Below the pieces are notes generated by a model. That model saw nothing but the letters and a program-made list of their open reading frames with translations, did not search any database and was not told the origin of the DNA. 64,000 nucleotides of DNA from Vulcanimicrobiota bacterium (GTDB lineage Bacteria > Vulcanimicrobiota > Vulcanimicrobiia > Eremiobacterales > Eremiobacteraceae): NCBI GenBank assembly GCA_013290125.1, contig JABCYQ010000012.1:18146-82145 (forward strand). Direction: 5' to 3'. Below, piece by piece: positions 17,772 to 26,196 of this stretch. Numbering within the stretch: position 1 is the stretch's first letter; each line of letters opens with the position of its first letter. A program made the translations under genes and the position numbers.

Positions 17772-18551
17772 TCAGGCGCTTTGGAAATACTGCTGCAGCT
17801 TCGCCAGAGCGCGCTGCTGCAGGCGCGAGACGTGCATCTGAGAGACGTTCATGCGCCGGGCGATATCCGCTTGCGATAAGTTCTCGAAAAAACGCAAGAA
17901 GATGATGACGCGCTCGCGTTTGTCGAGCACGGTGAACCCGCGTTCGAGGCCGGCTCGATCGTCGAATGCCGAGAATCCGCCGTCTTCCGTTCCGACGTAA
18001 TCGAGAAGGGTCGCTCGCGCCTCACCGTCTTGCCCAAGTTCTGTATCGAGGGAGAGCAGGTTGTACGCCTGCCCGAGTTCCTGCGCTTCGATGATCTCTT
18101 CGTCGGTCGCACCGAGACGTTCCGACAGGTCGCGCACGGTTGGCGAGCGGCCGAGTTCGACTGCGAGTTTTTCAACGGAACGATTGACGGCGAGGTTGAG
18201 CTCTTGGAGGCGCCGGGGCACTTTGACCGCCCAGCCCTTGTCGCGGAAGTGGCGCTTGATCTCGCCGATGATGGTCGGGGTGGCGTACGTCGTGAACTCG
18301 ACGCCGCGCCCCACATCGTAGCGGTCGATGGCCTTGATCAGACCGAGCGTGCCGACTTGGATGAGATCGTCGGCCAGTTCGCCGCGATTGGCGAACCGGG
18401 CGGCGAGGTAGCGGACGAGATTGACATGCGCGAGTACGAGCTCCTCGCGGATCGCCGGATCGCGCGACTCGGCGAAAGAACGGAAGAGCGTTCTCGCGCG
18501 TTCGCGGTCGAAGCGTTCTTCGGAGCGCTCCGTGCTTCGTGCGCCGGACAT
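17772..18551 (-). CDS. RNA polymerase sigma factor of the SigB/SigF/SigG subfamily
   Basis: 259 residues. Regions 2-4 of a group 3 sigma-70 factor are seen in order: region 2 (LVRYLAARF, DLIQVGTLGLIKAIDRYD, FTTYATPTIIGEIKRHFRD), region 3 (VPRRLQELNLAVNRSVEKL, GRSPTVRDLSERLG) and region 4 (RERVIIFLRFFENLSQADIA, MNVSQMHVSRLQQRAL). The MHVSRL helix and missing region 1 are typical of SigB/SigF. It is encoded directly behind an RsbW-like kinase and an RsbV-like antagonist, so it is presumably held by the kinase and released by partner switching. Confidence 0.93.
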   Translation of the reverse strand: MSGARSTERSEERFDRERARTLFRSFAESRDPAIREELVLAHVNLVRYLAARFANRGELADDLIQVGTLGLIKAIDRYDVGRGVEFTTYATPTIIGEIKRHFRDKGWAVKVPRRLQELNLAVNRSVEKLAVELGRSPTVRDLSERLGATDEEIIEAQELGQAYNLLSLDTELGQDGEARATLLDYVGTEDGGFSAFDDRAGLERGFTVLDKRERVIIFLRFFENLSQADIARRMNVSQMHVSRLQQRALAKLQQYFQSA

Positions 18552-18557
18552 CGCGGA

Positions 18558-18998
18558 CTACAGCCCAAGCATTTTGGACATAGTGAGTTTCGTACCCGTC
18601 AGCGGATCGAAATCGTAGTCCACCTCATCCATGAGAGACCGGATCAGAAAGACGCCTAGACCGCCGACCTTGGGCTCACCGAGCGGTTCTGGAGCGAGCG
18701 CGCGGCCGTCGAAGCCTTTGCCGCCATCTTCGACGACGACCGTGATGCGCCGTCCAGAAATCTCAAAGGTGACCAGCACCTCTTCGTTGCCTTGCGCGTG
18801 CTGGATGCAATTCGTGCACGCCTCGGCCACCGCGAGCTTCAAGTCTTCGACTTCGTCGATCGTCGCGTCGATGCGGTGGGCGATGCCGGCCACGGCTAGG
18901 CGTGCGACGCTCACCCACTCTGCGCGGCTAGGGATGCGAAGCTGCAGGTTCCCGTCGAGCGTGTGCCCCGATCCTTCCGCAGTCAGATGCTCTCGCAT
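18558..18998 (-). CDS. RsbW-type anti-sigma factor / serine kinase
   Basis: 146 residues, a GHKL-fold HATPase. The N-box is DLKLAVAEACTNCIQHA, the G1 box VVEDGGKGFD, and the G2 box GGLGVFLIRSLMDEVDY. It should bind and inactivate the adjacent sigma factor and phosphorylate the STAS antagonist encoded before it. The start overlaps the antagonist gene by 16 bases, and the sigma gene follows after 6 bases, giving the rsbV-rsbW-sigB order. Confidence 0.92.
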   Translation of the reverse strand: MREHLTAEGSGHTLDGNLQLRIPSRAEWVSVARLAVAGIAHRIDATIDEVEDLKLAVAEACTNCIQHAQGNEEVLVTFEISGRRITVVVEDGGKGFDGRALAPEPLGEPKVGGLGVFLIRSLMDEVDYDFDPLTGTKLTMSKMLGL

Positions 18999-19330
18999 GC
19001 CGCTTTCTCGTCGTCGTAGATGCCGAAGATCTTGACAAGTCCTGTGATGTCGAAGATCTTGCGGATCTGCGGGTTGTTGCAGACGAGATTGACGCTGCCG
19101 CTATGTTCTCGCACACGCTTCAATCCGCCGATGAGCACGCCCAGGCCGGTCGAATCGATGTAGCGGACGTTTTCCAAGTTGATCACGAGACGATAGTGCT
19201 GCTGATCGATCAATTCGGAGATCGTCTCTTTGACCTTGGGTGACGTGTAGACGTCGATCTCACCGTTGAGATCGACGACCGTCGGCCCGCTCGCGCCATC
19301 CGATTGCCGTACGCTGACTTTGATATCCAC
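18983..19330 (-). CDS. RsbV-type anti-sigma factor antagonist (STAS domain)
   Basis: 115 residues, a single STAS domain. The phosphorylation site is S60 in RYIDSTGLGVLIGGL, with a preceding VVDLNGEIDVYTSP strand typical of RsbV/SpoIIAA. Unphosphorylated protein would capture the RsbW-like kinase and release sigma. The cognate PP2C phosphatase (RsbU/P type) is not in this window. Confidence 0.92.
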   Translation of the reverse strand: MDIKVSVRQSDGASGPTVVDLNGEIDVYTSPKVKETISELIDQQHYRLVINLENVRYIDSTGLGVLIGGLKRVREHSGSVNLVCNNPQIRKIFDITGLVKIFGIYDDEKAACESI

Positions 19331-19347
19331 AGTATCGAATGTCCCCG

Positions 19348-19695
19348 TCAGTCGTTCTTGAGTTCGTCGATCTTGCTCCGCGCCGCTTTGCGGCCGGATT
19401 CGATCGCGTCGCTCACTTGCGAGCGGGTCGAGTCGGCAAGATCGCGCCCTTTGCGGACGAGCTCGTCCGCTTGCGTGCGCAGATCCTCGGCGACCGATGC
19501 CGCATGATCCTTGATATCGTAGGCCATGTCGAGCGCCTTCCCTTTGGCTTCATGCGCTTTGCCGCGCAGATAGTCGCGCGTCTCTTCGCCAGTCTGCGGC
19601 GCGAGCACGAGTGCAAGCACGGCGCCCGCGAAACCGCCGATCACGAGGCCCGAGAGAAATCCCAGTCCAGAATCGCCACTGTTGTTGTCAGACAT
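19348..19695 (-). CDS. YtxH-domain small membrane protein
   Basis: 115 residues. It has one N-terminal hydrophobic glycine-rich helix (FLSGLVIGGFAGAVLALVLAP) followed by the QTGEETRDYLRGKA motif of YtxH proteins and a long charged amphipathic helix. Function is not established for the family; in Bacillus ytxG-ytxH is a general-stress (SigB-controlled) operon. Here it sits 17 bases upstream of the rsbV-rsbW-sigB homologues, consistent with that link. Confidence 0.85.
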   Translation of the reverse strand: MSDNNSGDSGLGFLSGLVIGGFAGAVLALVLAPQTGEETRDYLRGKAHEAKGKALDMAYDIKDHAASVAEDLRTQADELVRKGRDLADSTRSQVSDAIESGRKAARSKIDELKND

Positions 19696-19743
19696 AACTT
19701 TGCACGTCTCCGTTGGTTGCGTTTGCTTTAGTGACGGCGGCGA

Positions 19744-20142
19744 TCAGGGACGGCCGTTGCCGCGCCTGTGCGCGCCGAAAAATGTTTTCGCCCCCTGTGC
19801 CACGCCGGCGACGACGCCAGCGATCGTTGCCACGGTCGGGGATACCGCGGCTTGGGCTGCATCGGCGGTTTTCGCGAGTGCCGCCGCAGAGCTCTCCGCG
19901 AGTCCGGCCACGCGTTCCACTCGATCGCTGACTTTCTCTGCGTTCGACGCGATGCCGCTCACATGAGTGAGTGTCTTACTCACCGGGATGACGAGCGTCG
20001 TGAGCTCGGCATCTACTTTGTTCAGCGCGCCTGTGGCTCGGTCGATCAACCCGCCGAGTTTGATCAGCGCGAAAAGGAGCCCGCCTGCCACCGCCAAGCA
20101 CGACAATCCGATTGCCAGCCACATCAGGTCTTGCGGGGACAT
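19744..20142 (-). CDS. DUF948 (YtxG-like) membrane protein
   Basis: 132 residues. An N-terminal membrane helix (LMWLAIGLSCLAVAGGLLFAL) is followed by a helical, heptad-rich region (LIDRATGALNKVDAELTTL, SNAEKVSDRVERVAGLAESS), which is the DUF948 pattern, and a short basic tail. It is the first gene of the putative stress operon, with AAGGAG 13 bases before the ATG. Role unknown; partnership with the following YtxH protein is inferred from the Bacillus pair. Confidence 0.8.
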   Translation of the reverse strand: MSPQDLMWLAIGLSCLAVAGGLLFALIKLGGLIDRATGALNKVDAELTTLVIPVSKTLTHVSGIASNAEKVSDRVERVAGLAESSAAALAKTADAAQAAVSPTVATIAGVVAGVAQGAKTFFGAHRRGNGRP

Positions 20143-20256
20143 TTAACAGGCCGGTCTCCTTCTTCGGGACGATTGTGGACCTTGGCTCTTCTGGGGGCCG
20201 CGAACTCGCGCCTCCCCTCTAAAGGGCGTGGGCGCTTGTGGGGTGCTCGCTTGGCG

Positions 20257-21423
20257 TCACGAGCCTGCGACTAGGGTACGCGACATCGCCCGCAGCTTCT
20301 CTATCATACCCGGAAGCACGGCGAGCAAACGGACTATCTCGTCCTTGGTGGTGGTTCGCCCAAGCGAAAAACGCACGGTTCCGCGCGCGGTCTTCGTGTC
20401 CAGACCGATCGCGGTCAAGACGTGCGACGGCTCGAGCGAGCCCGAGGAACACGCGCTGCCGGTGGATGCTTCGACGCCTTCCATGTCGAGACCGATGATC
20501 AGCGTGTCAGCCTCGATATCGGCAAAGCGCAGGCTGGCGTTGTTCGGAATGCGCTGCTCGCGCGCGCCGTTGACTGACGAGCCCGGAATCGTACGTAAGA
20601 CTCCGTCGATCAGCATGTCGCGCAAAGAAGCTGTGCTCTGCCTGGTCTGTTCCAATTCGGCGATGCTTAGCTCGAGAGCAGTCGCGAGCGCCGCGGCGCC
20701 GGCCACGTTCTCGGTTCCCGCGCGCCTGCCGTTCTCTTGGCCGCCGCCGACGACGAGCGGCGAGATGCGCACACCCTTGCGGATGTACAGCGAGCCGATG
20801 CCTTTCGGACCTTCAAATTTGTGCGCCGACAGCGAGAGCGCGTCGACGCCGAGGACTTGCACGTCGGCGCTGATATGGCCGACGGTCTGCACCGCGTCCG
20901 TGTGAAAATATGCGCCGCGCTCGTGGGCGAGCGCCGCAAGTTCCGCGATCGGTTGGATCGTGCCGATCTCGTTGTTCGCGTGCATGATGCTCACCAGTAC
21001 CGTCTTGTCCGTCAACGCGTTTCCGAGGTCTTGCGCGCGGACGAAGCCGTCGCCGTCCACCGGGAGTATCGTCACCTCGGCGCCGTCGCGGCGGAGCCTG
21101 TCGGCCGCGTGCGTCACGGCATGGTGTTCGATGGCGCACGTGATGAAATGGTTGCCGCGCTCCGCGTTGGCGTGCATGATACCGAAGATCGCGAGGCTAT
21201 CAGCTTCGGATCCGCTTCCCGTGAAGATGATCTCCCCCGGCCGAGCGTTGAGCGCCGCCGCAGTCTGATTGCGAGCGCGTTCGAGCGCGGTCTTCACGCG
21301 CTGACCGCTGCGATGCGGGCTGGACGGATTGGCGAATGCTTCCTTTAGAAAAGGCAGCATCGCATCGACCGCCTCTTGGCGCACGGCAGTTGTCGCCGCA
21401 TTATCCAAATAAATGCGATCCAT
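20257..21423 (-). CDS. Cysteine desulfurase, NifS/IscS type
   Basis: 388 residues. It begins MDRIYLDNAATTA, the family start. The PLP lysine is K202 in SLSAHKFEGPKG, the PLP-stacking histidine lies in AIEHHAVTHAA, and the sulfur-carrying cysteine is C325 in STGSACSSGSLEPSHVL, a longer loop typical of IscS/NifS rather than SufS. It mobilises sulfur from cysteine for Fe-S clusters or tRNA thiolation. No scaffold (iscU/nifU) or mnmA gene is adjacent. It is divergent from rarA; the 87-base gap must hold both promoters. The extra open frame upstream of the ATG is antisense to rarA and is rejected. Confidence 0.92.
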   Translation of the reverse strand: MDRIYLDNAATTAVRQEAVDAMLPFLKEAFANPSSPHRSGQRVKTALERARNQTAAALNARPGEIIFTGSGSEADSLAIFGIMHANAERGNHFITCAIEHHAVTHAADRLRRDGAEVTILPVDGDGFVRAQDLGNALTDKTVLVSIMHANNEIGTIQPIAELAALAHERGAYFHTDAVQTVGHISADVQVLGVDALSLSAHKFEGPKGIGSLYIRKGVRISPLVVGGGQENGRRAGTENVAGAAALATALELSIAELEQTRQSTASLRDMLIDGVLRTIPGSSVNGAREQRIPNNASLRFADIEADTLIIGLDMEGVEASTGSACSSGSLEPSHVLTAIGLDTKTARGTVRFSLGRTTTKDEIVRLLAVLPGMIEKLRAMSRTLVAGS

Positions 21424-21510
21424 CGCCGGCTTGGGTTCGCTGACCTTGCGATTTCTCCCCACCGCACTTTTGCGGCGGGCCTTGATCTGCTTGCGTAGAA
21501 CGTCGCAGGC

Positions 21511-22818
21511 ATGAACGACGAGCCGACGCTCTTCGGCGAGCGCGCGTTCGATGATACGTCGCAAGAAGCATTGCCGATCGGCGCGCCGCTGGCAGCGCGG
21601 ATGCGGCCGCGCTCGCTCGCCGAATTCGTCGGCCAGTCGCATGCGCTTGCGCCCGGGTCGGGCTTGCGAACCGCGCTCGAACGCGGCAGTCCGCCATCGA
21701 TGATACTCTGGGGTCCGCCGGGCACCGGCAAGACGACGCTAGCACGTCTCGCCGCCGCTGCCGGCGACGCACGCTTGGTGCAGCTCTCGGCCGTCAGCGC
21801 AGGCGTCGCGGACCTTCGGCGGGCTGTGGCCGACGCCAAGCGGCTGCTTTCGGCGTCGGGCAGACGCACTGTGCTGTTCATCGACGAGATCCATCGGTTC
21901 AACAAGGGTCAACAAGACGCCATCTTGCCGTATGTGGAGCGCGGCGACGTCACGTTGATCGGCGCCACGACCGAGAACCCATCCTTCGAAGTCAATAGCG
22001 CGCTGTTGTCGCGAACGCGGGTTGTGGTGCTGCGGCCGCTCGAGGATGCCGACATCCTCACGATTCTCGATCGCGCTCTCGCAGACGAGGAGCGCGGATT
22101 GTCCGGCCGTGTGAGACTTGATCCGCCCGCGCGTGCGCAGCTGGCCGCTGCTTCGGGCGGCGACGCTCGCATCGCGTTGAACGCGCTTGAACTGGCCGCG
22201 GAGATCGCGCTGACGCGCGACGGCGAAGGCGCTCTTGTGAAGTCCGCGGACGTGGAAGAAGCGCTCCAGCGGCGCGCGCTTCGGTACGACAAAGCGGGCG
22301 ATGAACACTACGACGTCATCTCCGCCTTCATCAAATCGGTGCGCGACAGTGACGCCGATGCCGCAGTCTACTATCTCGCGCGCATGCTGGAAGCAGGCGA
22401 GGATCCGCTGTTCGTGGCGCGGCGGCTCGTCGTGCTGTCTGCGGAAGATGTCGGGCTCGCCGATCCGCACGCACTGCCGCTCGCCATGGCGGCCTTTCAA
22501 GCCACGCACGCGATCGGTATGCCCGAGGCGCTCTATCCTCTGACTGAGGCGACGATCTACCTCAGCCGAGCTCCGAAAAGCAATTCTGGTCTGCGTGCGT
22601 ACTTCGGCGCGAAGGATGCGATCGATGAGACCGGCGCGTTGCCGGTGCCGCTGCACCTGCGCAACGCGGTGACCGGTCTCATGCGCGAACTCGGATACGG
22701 CGCCGGTTATAAATACGCGCACGACTTCGAGAAAGCGCATGTCGACCAGCAGCATTTGCCGGACGAGCTGGCCGGCCGCACATTCTACGTCCCCGGCGAG
22801 ATGGAAGACAAACCTTGA
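21511..22818 (+). CDS. rarA: Replication-associated recombination protein RarA (MgsA), AAA+ ATPase
   Basis: 435 residues. Clamp-loader-like AAA+ core: RPRSLAEFVGQ, Walker A GPPGTGKT (68-75), Walker B FIDEIHRFNK, sensor 1 GATTENPSFEVNSALLSR. The MgsA C-terminal tetramerisation domain follows, with YDKAGDEHYDVISAFIKS, YLARMLEAGEDP and YKYAHDF near the end. It acts at stalled replication forks with single-strand-binding protein. It converges on the PilB-like gene, with a palindromic repeat between the two stops. Confidence 0.96.
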   Translation: MNDEPTLFGERAFDDTSQEALPIGAPLAARMRPRSLAEFVGQSHALAPGSGLRTALERGSPPSMILWGPPGTGKTTLARLAAAAGDARLVQLSAVSAGVADLRRAVADAKRLLSASGRRTVLFIDEIHRFNKGQQDAILPYVERGDVTLIGATTENPSFEVNSALLSRTRVVVLRPLEDADILTILDRALADEERGLSGRVRLDPPARAQLAAASGGDARIALNALELAAEIALTRDGEGALVKSADVEEALQRRALRYDKAGDEHYDVISAFIKSVRDSDADAAVYYLARMLEAGEDPLFVARRLVVLSAEDVGLADPHALPLAMAAFQATHAIGMPEALYPLTEATIYLSRAPKSNSGLRAYFGAKDAIDETGALPVPLHLRNAVTGLMRELGYGAGYKYAHDFEKAHVDQQHLPDELAGRTFYVPGEMEDKP

Positions 22819-22843
22819 CTATTTTTCTTAAGGGGCTATTTCT

Positions 22844-22909
22844 CTGAAGGGGCCGACGCTAGTCGGCCCCGCGAAAGAACGTGGGCCGACATAAAGTCGG
22901 CCCCTTCAG
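22844..22909. repeat. Dispersed double-palindrome element, copy 1 (between convergent rarA and pilB-like genes)
   Basis: 66 bases. CTGAAGGGGCCGAC at the left is mirrored by GTCGGCCCCTTCAG at the right. Inside are two palindromes, GGGCCGAC-GCTA-GTCGGCCC and GGGCCGAC-ATAAA-GTCGGCCC, separated by about 15 bases. A further partial copy (TAGTCGGCCCCC) follows at about 22924. With convergent genes on both sides it could act as a bidirectional transcription barrier. Confidence 0.85.
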
Positions 22910-22959
22910 GGTTGCAGACGAGCTAGTCGGCCCCCGATTATCCGGCGTCGAATCATCCG

Positions 22960-24648
22960 CTAGTCGACGGCGACGCGCAACACTTCTTCGAGCGTCGTGA
23001 TGCCCTGAGCCACTTTCAGCAGGCCGTCATGATATAACGTGCGCAGGCCTTGGTCGAGCGCCAGCTTCTTCAACTCTTGCGGCAATCCACGCTCGAGCAC
23101 GAGGCGGCGCATCTCGTCCGTCATCGCGAAAAGTTCGTGGACGCCCGCGCGGCCTTTGTAGCCCGTGCCGTTACAGTTCTCGCAGCCTTCGCCCTTGACC
23201 AACTTCAGCGATTCCCCAGGAATGCCGTATTCCTCGAACTTCGCCGCAACGGCTTTGATCGTCTTGACGCTGCGTTTGCAATTCGAACAGACGGTACGAA
23301 CGAGTCGCTGGGCCATGACGCCTTGCACCGACGATGCGAGCAAGAAGGGTTCGATGCCCATGTCGATGAGGCGCGTGACCGACGAAACGGAGTCGTTGGT
23401 GTGCAGCGTGGAGAGCACGAGGTGGCCGGTCAACGCCGACTGGACGGCGATGAGCGCAGTCTCTTGGTCGCGGATTTCACCGACCATCATGACGTCGGGG
23501 TCCTGGCGCAAGAACGAGCGCAAGCCCATCGCGAAGGTAAGTCCGACTTTTGGATTGACCTGCACCTGATTGATGCCGGTGATATTGTACTCGACCGGGT
23601 CCTCGACGGTCACGATCTTCGTCTCGCTGTCGTTGATCGCGTTGAGGGTCGCATAGAGCGTCGTGGATTTACCGGAACCGGTCGGACCGGTCACGAGCAG
23701 CACGCCGTTCGGGAGCGCGATCAGTTTCTTCCACACTTCGAGCAGCTGTGGGTGGAAGCCCAACTTGTCGAGTTCGACGTTCACGCTCTTACGATCGAGA
23801 ATACGCATGACGACCGACTCGCCGTAGATGCAAGGCAGCACGGAGACACGCAAGTCGTAACGATCGCGCTTGAGATTGACCTGAATGCGGCCGTCCTGCG
23901 GAATGCGCTTCTCGGCGATGTTGAGGTTCGACATGATCTTGAAGCGCGAGATGAGCGCGGGCTGGATGGCCTTCGGCGGATTCATCACGACTCGCAGCAC
24001 ACCGTCGATACGATAGCGCACGACGATCTCGCGTTCGAACGGCTCGATGTGGATGTCGGAGGCCTTCTGTTGGATGGCTTGCGTGACGATGAGGTCGGCA
24101 AGCCGCACGATCGGCGCGTCGACGACGATGTCGTCGGGCATCTCCTCGGATTCTTTGACGATGTCGACGCCTTCTTCGGTCTCCGTGATCAGCGACTGCC
24201 ATTTGCTGTCGCCGCTGGAGTAGATGCCGTCAAGCGCGCGTTCGATGTCATCGATGTACGAGAGAACGGGCTCCGGTGTCAGCCCGGTTTTGAGGCGTAC
24301 GTCATCGAGGGCGAAGATGTCGGTCGGGTCGGCCATGGCCAACGTGACCTTCTTGTCCATCTTGCCGATGCAGATGAGGTGGTGGCGCCGCGCGATGGAT
24401 TCGGAGACGATGTTCGCGATGTCGGCGTCGATCTTGCGGTTCGCGAGGTCGACGTAGATCTTGCCCAACTCCTCGGCGCGCGCCCACATGATCTCTTCTT
24501 TGGGCGCGACGCGCATCTCGACGAGCACTTTTTCGAGCGGGTCTTTGCGGCGCGCTGCTTCGGCCGTCGCGGTGCCGAGCTGCTCTGCGGTCAGCACGCC
24601 CTTCTCGATCAGGATGTCGGTGAATTTTTTGTCGATGAAGTCCAACAC
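22960..24648 (-). CDS. Type IV pilus / type II secretion assembly ATPase (PilB/GspE family)
   Basis: About 562 residues. The N-terminal GspE domain (1-145, FTDILIEKGVLTAEQLG and MADPTDIFALDDVRLKTG) is followed by the ATPase domain: DIHIEPFEREIVVRYRIDGV, Walker A GPTGSGKST (about 321-329), Asp box VEDPVEY, Walker B VGEIRDQETA, His box TGHLVLSTLHTND. A tetracysteine zinc site follows (CSNCKRS ... CENCNGTGYKGR). It powers pilus extension or pseudopilus secretion from the cytoplasm. No other pilus gene is adjacent. The start is GTG at 24648 with GGGGA eight bases before it; TTG at 24666 lacks any ribosome-binding site. Confidence 0.93.
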   Translation of the reverse strand: MLDFIDKKFTDILIEKGVLTAEQLGTATAEAARRKDPLEKVLVEMRVAPKEEIMWARAEELGKIYVDLANRKIDADIANIVSESIARRHHLICIGKMDKKVTLAMADPTDIFALDDVRLKTGLTPEPVLSYIDDIERALDGIYSSGDSKWQSLITETEEGVDIVKESEEMPDDIVVDAPIVRLADLIVTQAIQQKASDIHIEPFEREIVVRYRIDGVLRVVMNPPKAIQPALISRFKIMSNLNIAEKRIPQDGRIQVNLKRDRYDLRVSVLPCIYGESVVMRILDRKSVNVELDKLGFHPQLLEVWKKLIALPNGVLLVTGPTGSGKSTTLYATLNAINDSETKIVTVEDPVEYNITGINQVQVNPKVGLTFAMGLRSFLRQDPDVMMVGEIRDQETALIAVQSALTGHLVLSTLHTNDSVSSVTRLIDMGIEPFLLASSVQGVMAQRLVRTVCSNCKRSVKTIKAVAAKFEEYGIPGESLKLVKGEGCENCNGTGYKGRAGVHELFAMTDEMRRLVLERGLPQELKKLALDQGLRTLYHDGLLKVAQGITTLEEVLRVAVD

Positions 24649-24783
24649 GGAGCGATCCCCATTCAAAAAAGCGCGACGCGGCGAAGCCGGCTCACGCCGC
24701 TGCCATCAATTATTATATCGGAATGGAGAGCGCGCCGGACCACCGCGCACGGCCGTTCGTTGTGACGGCCGTCACGCTACCCG

Positions 24784-25542
24784 TCAGGTATGCGTCGGGG
24801 TGGGAGAGGGTCGCGGTGCGCGTGGGGATGCCGAAGACGACGGAAGCGGCGCGGCGGTGGGCGGCGGCGCTGGAGTCGGCGACGACTTCAGCGGGAACGT
24901 GGCTTGTACGCCGCCGAGCGCCTTGAAATTCTCCGACTTCGTGTTGTAGAGAACTTCAGCTGCGTCAAATGTGCGGTCGGGCGGTTCCTCGGCGTGGACG
25001 CCGCCGGTGAGCGAGGCATCGTGCGACGTGTCGTCAAGCCGCATGAGCGGCGCCGTCAGCGTCTTGTCGCCCTGTACGACTTTCACGTGGCCGGTCGCGA
25101 CATATATCTTGCGCTTGTTGTAGATCTCAAGCTTGTCGCACGTCAGCGTGACGGGTTCGCTTGGCTTCTTACCGTTGCCGCCGACACCGCCGAGCTTGTG
25201 GACGAGGACGTGGCCGATCAGCGTGACTTCGTCGCGCTTGCTGTTCCCAAACGCTCGATCCCCTCGAAAGGTACCATCGCTTGAATGTCCGGTAACCGTT
25301 GACGGCATGACGAAATCGCCCGTCTTGAGGTTGCCTTCCCCTTCGCTAAAATTGACGGTGAGATCGCCGAAGCGCGTCTGCGCGGGGCCGGAACTCACGA
25401 TGGAGCCGCCCGACGAAGCGGTGGGAGAAGGCGTGGGCGAGGTTGCGGACGCGCGCGGACGAGGCGTGGGCGCAGCGGCGGCTGCCGCGATCGCGGCGGC
25501 CAAGAGAGCGCAGGAGATCGCTGCGACTGCGCGGTGGTTCAT
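24784..25542 (-). CDS. LptA/OstA-like periplasmic protein with low-complexity Pro/Ser/Thr ends
   Basis: 252 residues. A signal peptide (AVAAISCALLAAAIAAAAAA) is followed by a Pro/Ser/Thr spacer (about 24-50). The OstA-like beta-jellyroll repeat follows, with GDLTVNFSEGEG, LTCDKLEIYNKRKIYVATG, KVVQGDKTLTAPLMRLDD and a last strand containing AEVLYNTKSENFKALGGVQA. The C-terminus is again Pro/Ala/Ser/Thr-rich. LptA-family proteins bridge LPS from the inner to the outer membrane, which fits the LPS genes elsewhere in the window. The long unstructured ends are unusual for LptA. No lptB/lptC is adjacent. It starts 3 bases after the sua5-like gene. Confidence 0.75.
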   Translation of the reverse strand: MNHRAVAAISCALLAAAIAAAAAAPTPRPRASATSPTPSPTASSGGSIVSSGPAQTRFGDLTVNFSEGEGNLKTGDFVMPSTVTGHSSDGTFRGDRAFGNSKRDEVTLIGHVLVHKLGGVGGNGKKPSEPVTLTCDKLEIYNKRKIYVATGHVKVVQGDKTLTAPLMRLDDTSHDASLTGGVHAEEPPDRTFDAAEVLYNTKSENFKALGGVQATFPLKSSPTPAPPPTAAPLPSSSASPRAPRPSPTPTHT

Positions 25543-25545
25543 GCG

Positions 25546-26196
25546 TCAAGATTCCAGTTCGGCGATGCCGGCCAGCGCGGAGCGGATGCTGTCTGCGGGA
25601 AGTGCGCCGCAGCGTAATATTTTGGCGGTCGCAGCGGTGCAATCAAGAACCGTGCTTTCTCGCCGCCAACGAGTCGGCCCTTTGACGAGCGCGAGCGTCG
25701 CATCGGGCAGAAGATCGTATTCATCGCTCATCCCATCATATGGCGTCATGCCGGAGATATTCGCAGAGGTCGCGGCGAGCGGACCCGTCGCGGTCAGAAT
25801 CGCGCAGCACGCGTCGTCGGCCGGACATCGAATGCTGATCGTCGCTGCGCCTGCGACCGCGGCTGCAGCGCGTGCGGGGTTGCGCGCAACGACGATCGCG
25901 ATCGGGCCCGGCATGAGTTTCTCCATGATGATAAGCGCCGCGGGCGTCAATTGTGTGACATACGGAAGTGCGTCGACGCTCTTCGCGACGTGCAATGACA
26001 ATGGTTTGTCCGGCGGACGGCGCTTCGCGGCGTATACCGCGGCCACTGCGACCGCATCGGACGGATCGCAACCGATTCCATACACGGTATCGGTCGGAAA
26101 GATCAACGTGCCGCCGTCTCGCACGCACGCGCGCGCGTCCGATAACGTCGCGCTATCCGGAATGCCCGTAAATCTGCGCAACGCGTGAGGTCGCAT
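25546..26196 (-). CDS. Threonylcarbamoyl-AMP synthase (Sua5/YrdC/YwlC family)
   Basis: About 216 residues. YrdC-domain motifs are GGTLIFPTDTVYGIGCDP, AAKRRPPDKPLSLHV, MPGPIAIVV, SIRCPADDACC and ATSANISGM, with the late signature STVLDCTA. It makes the threonylcarbamoyl adenylate used for t6A37 in tRNAs that read ANN codons. It lacks the C-terminal Sua5 domain. I chose ATG at 26196, with AGGAC 12 bases upstream; a TTG at 26256 would add 20 residues that are not conserved. Confidence 0.9.
   Translation of the reverse strand: MRPHALRRFTGIPDSATLSDARACVRDGGTLIFPTDTVYGIGCDPSDAVAVAAVYAAKRRPPDKPLSLHVAKSVDALPYVTQLTPAALIIMEKLMPGPIAIVVARNPARAAAAVAGAATISIRCPADDACCAILTATGPLAATSANISGMTPYDGMSDEYDLLPDATLALVKGPTRWRRESTVLDCTAATAKILRCGALPADSIRSALAGIAELES

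Noticed and set aside
23050..24765. Plus-strand open frame of 571 codons
   Set aside because: Antisense to the PilB/GspE-like gene with all its ATPase motifs; no recognisable protein features.
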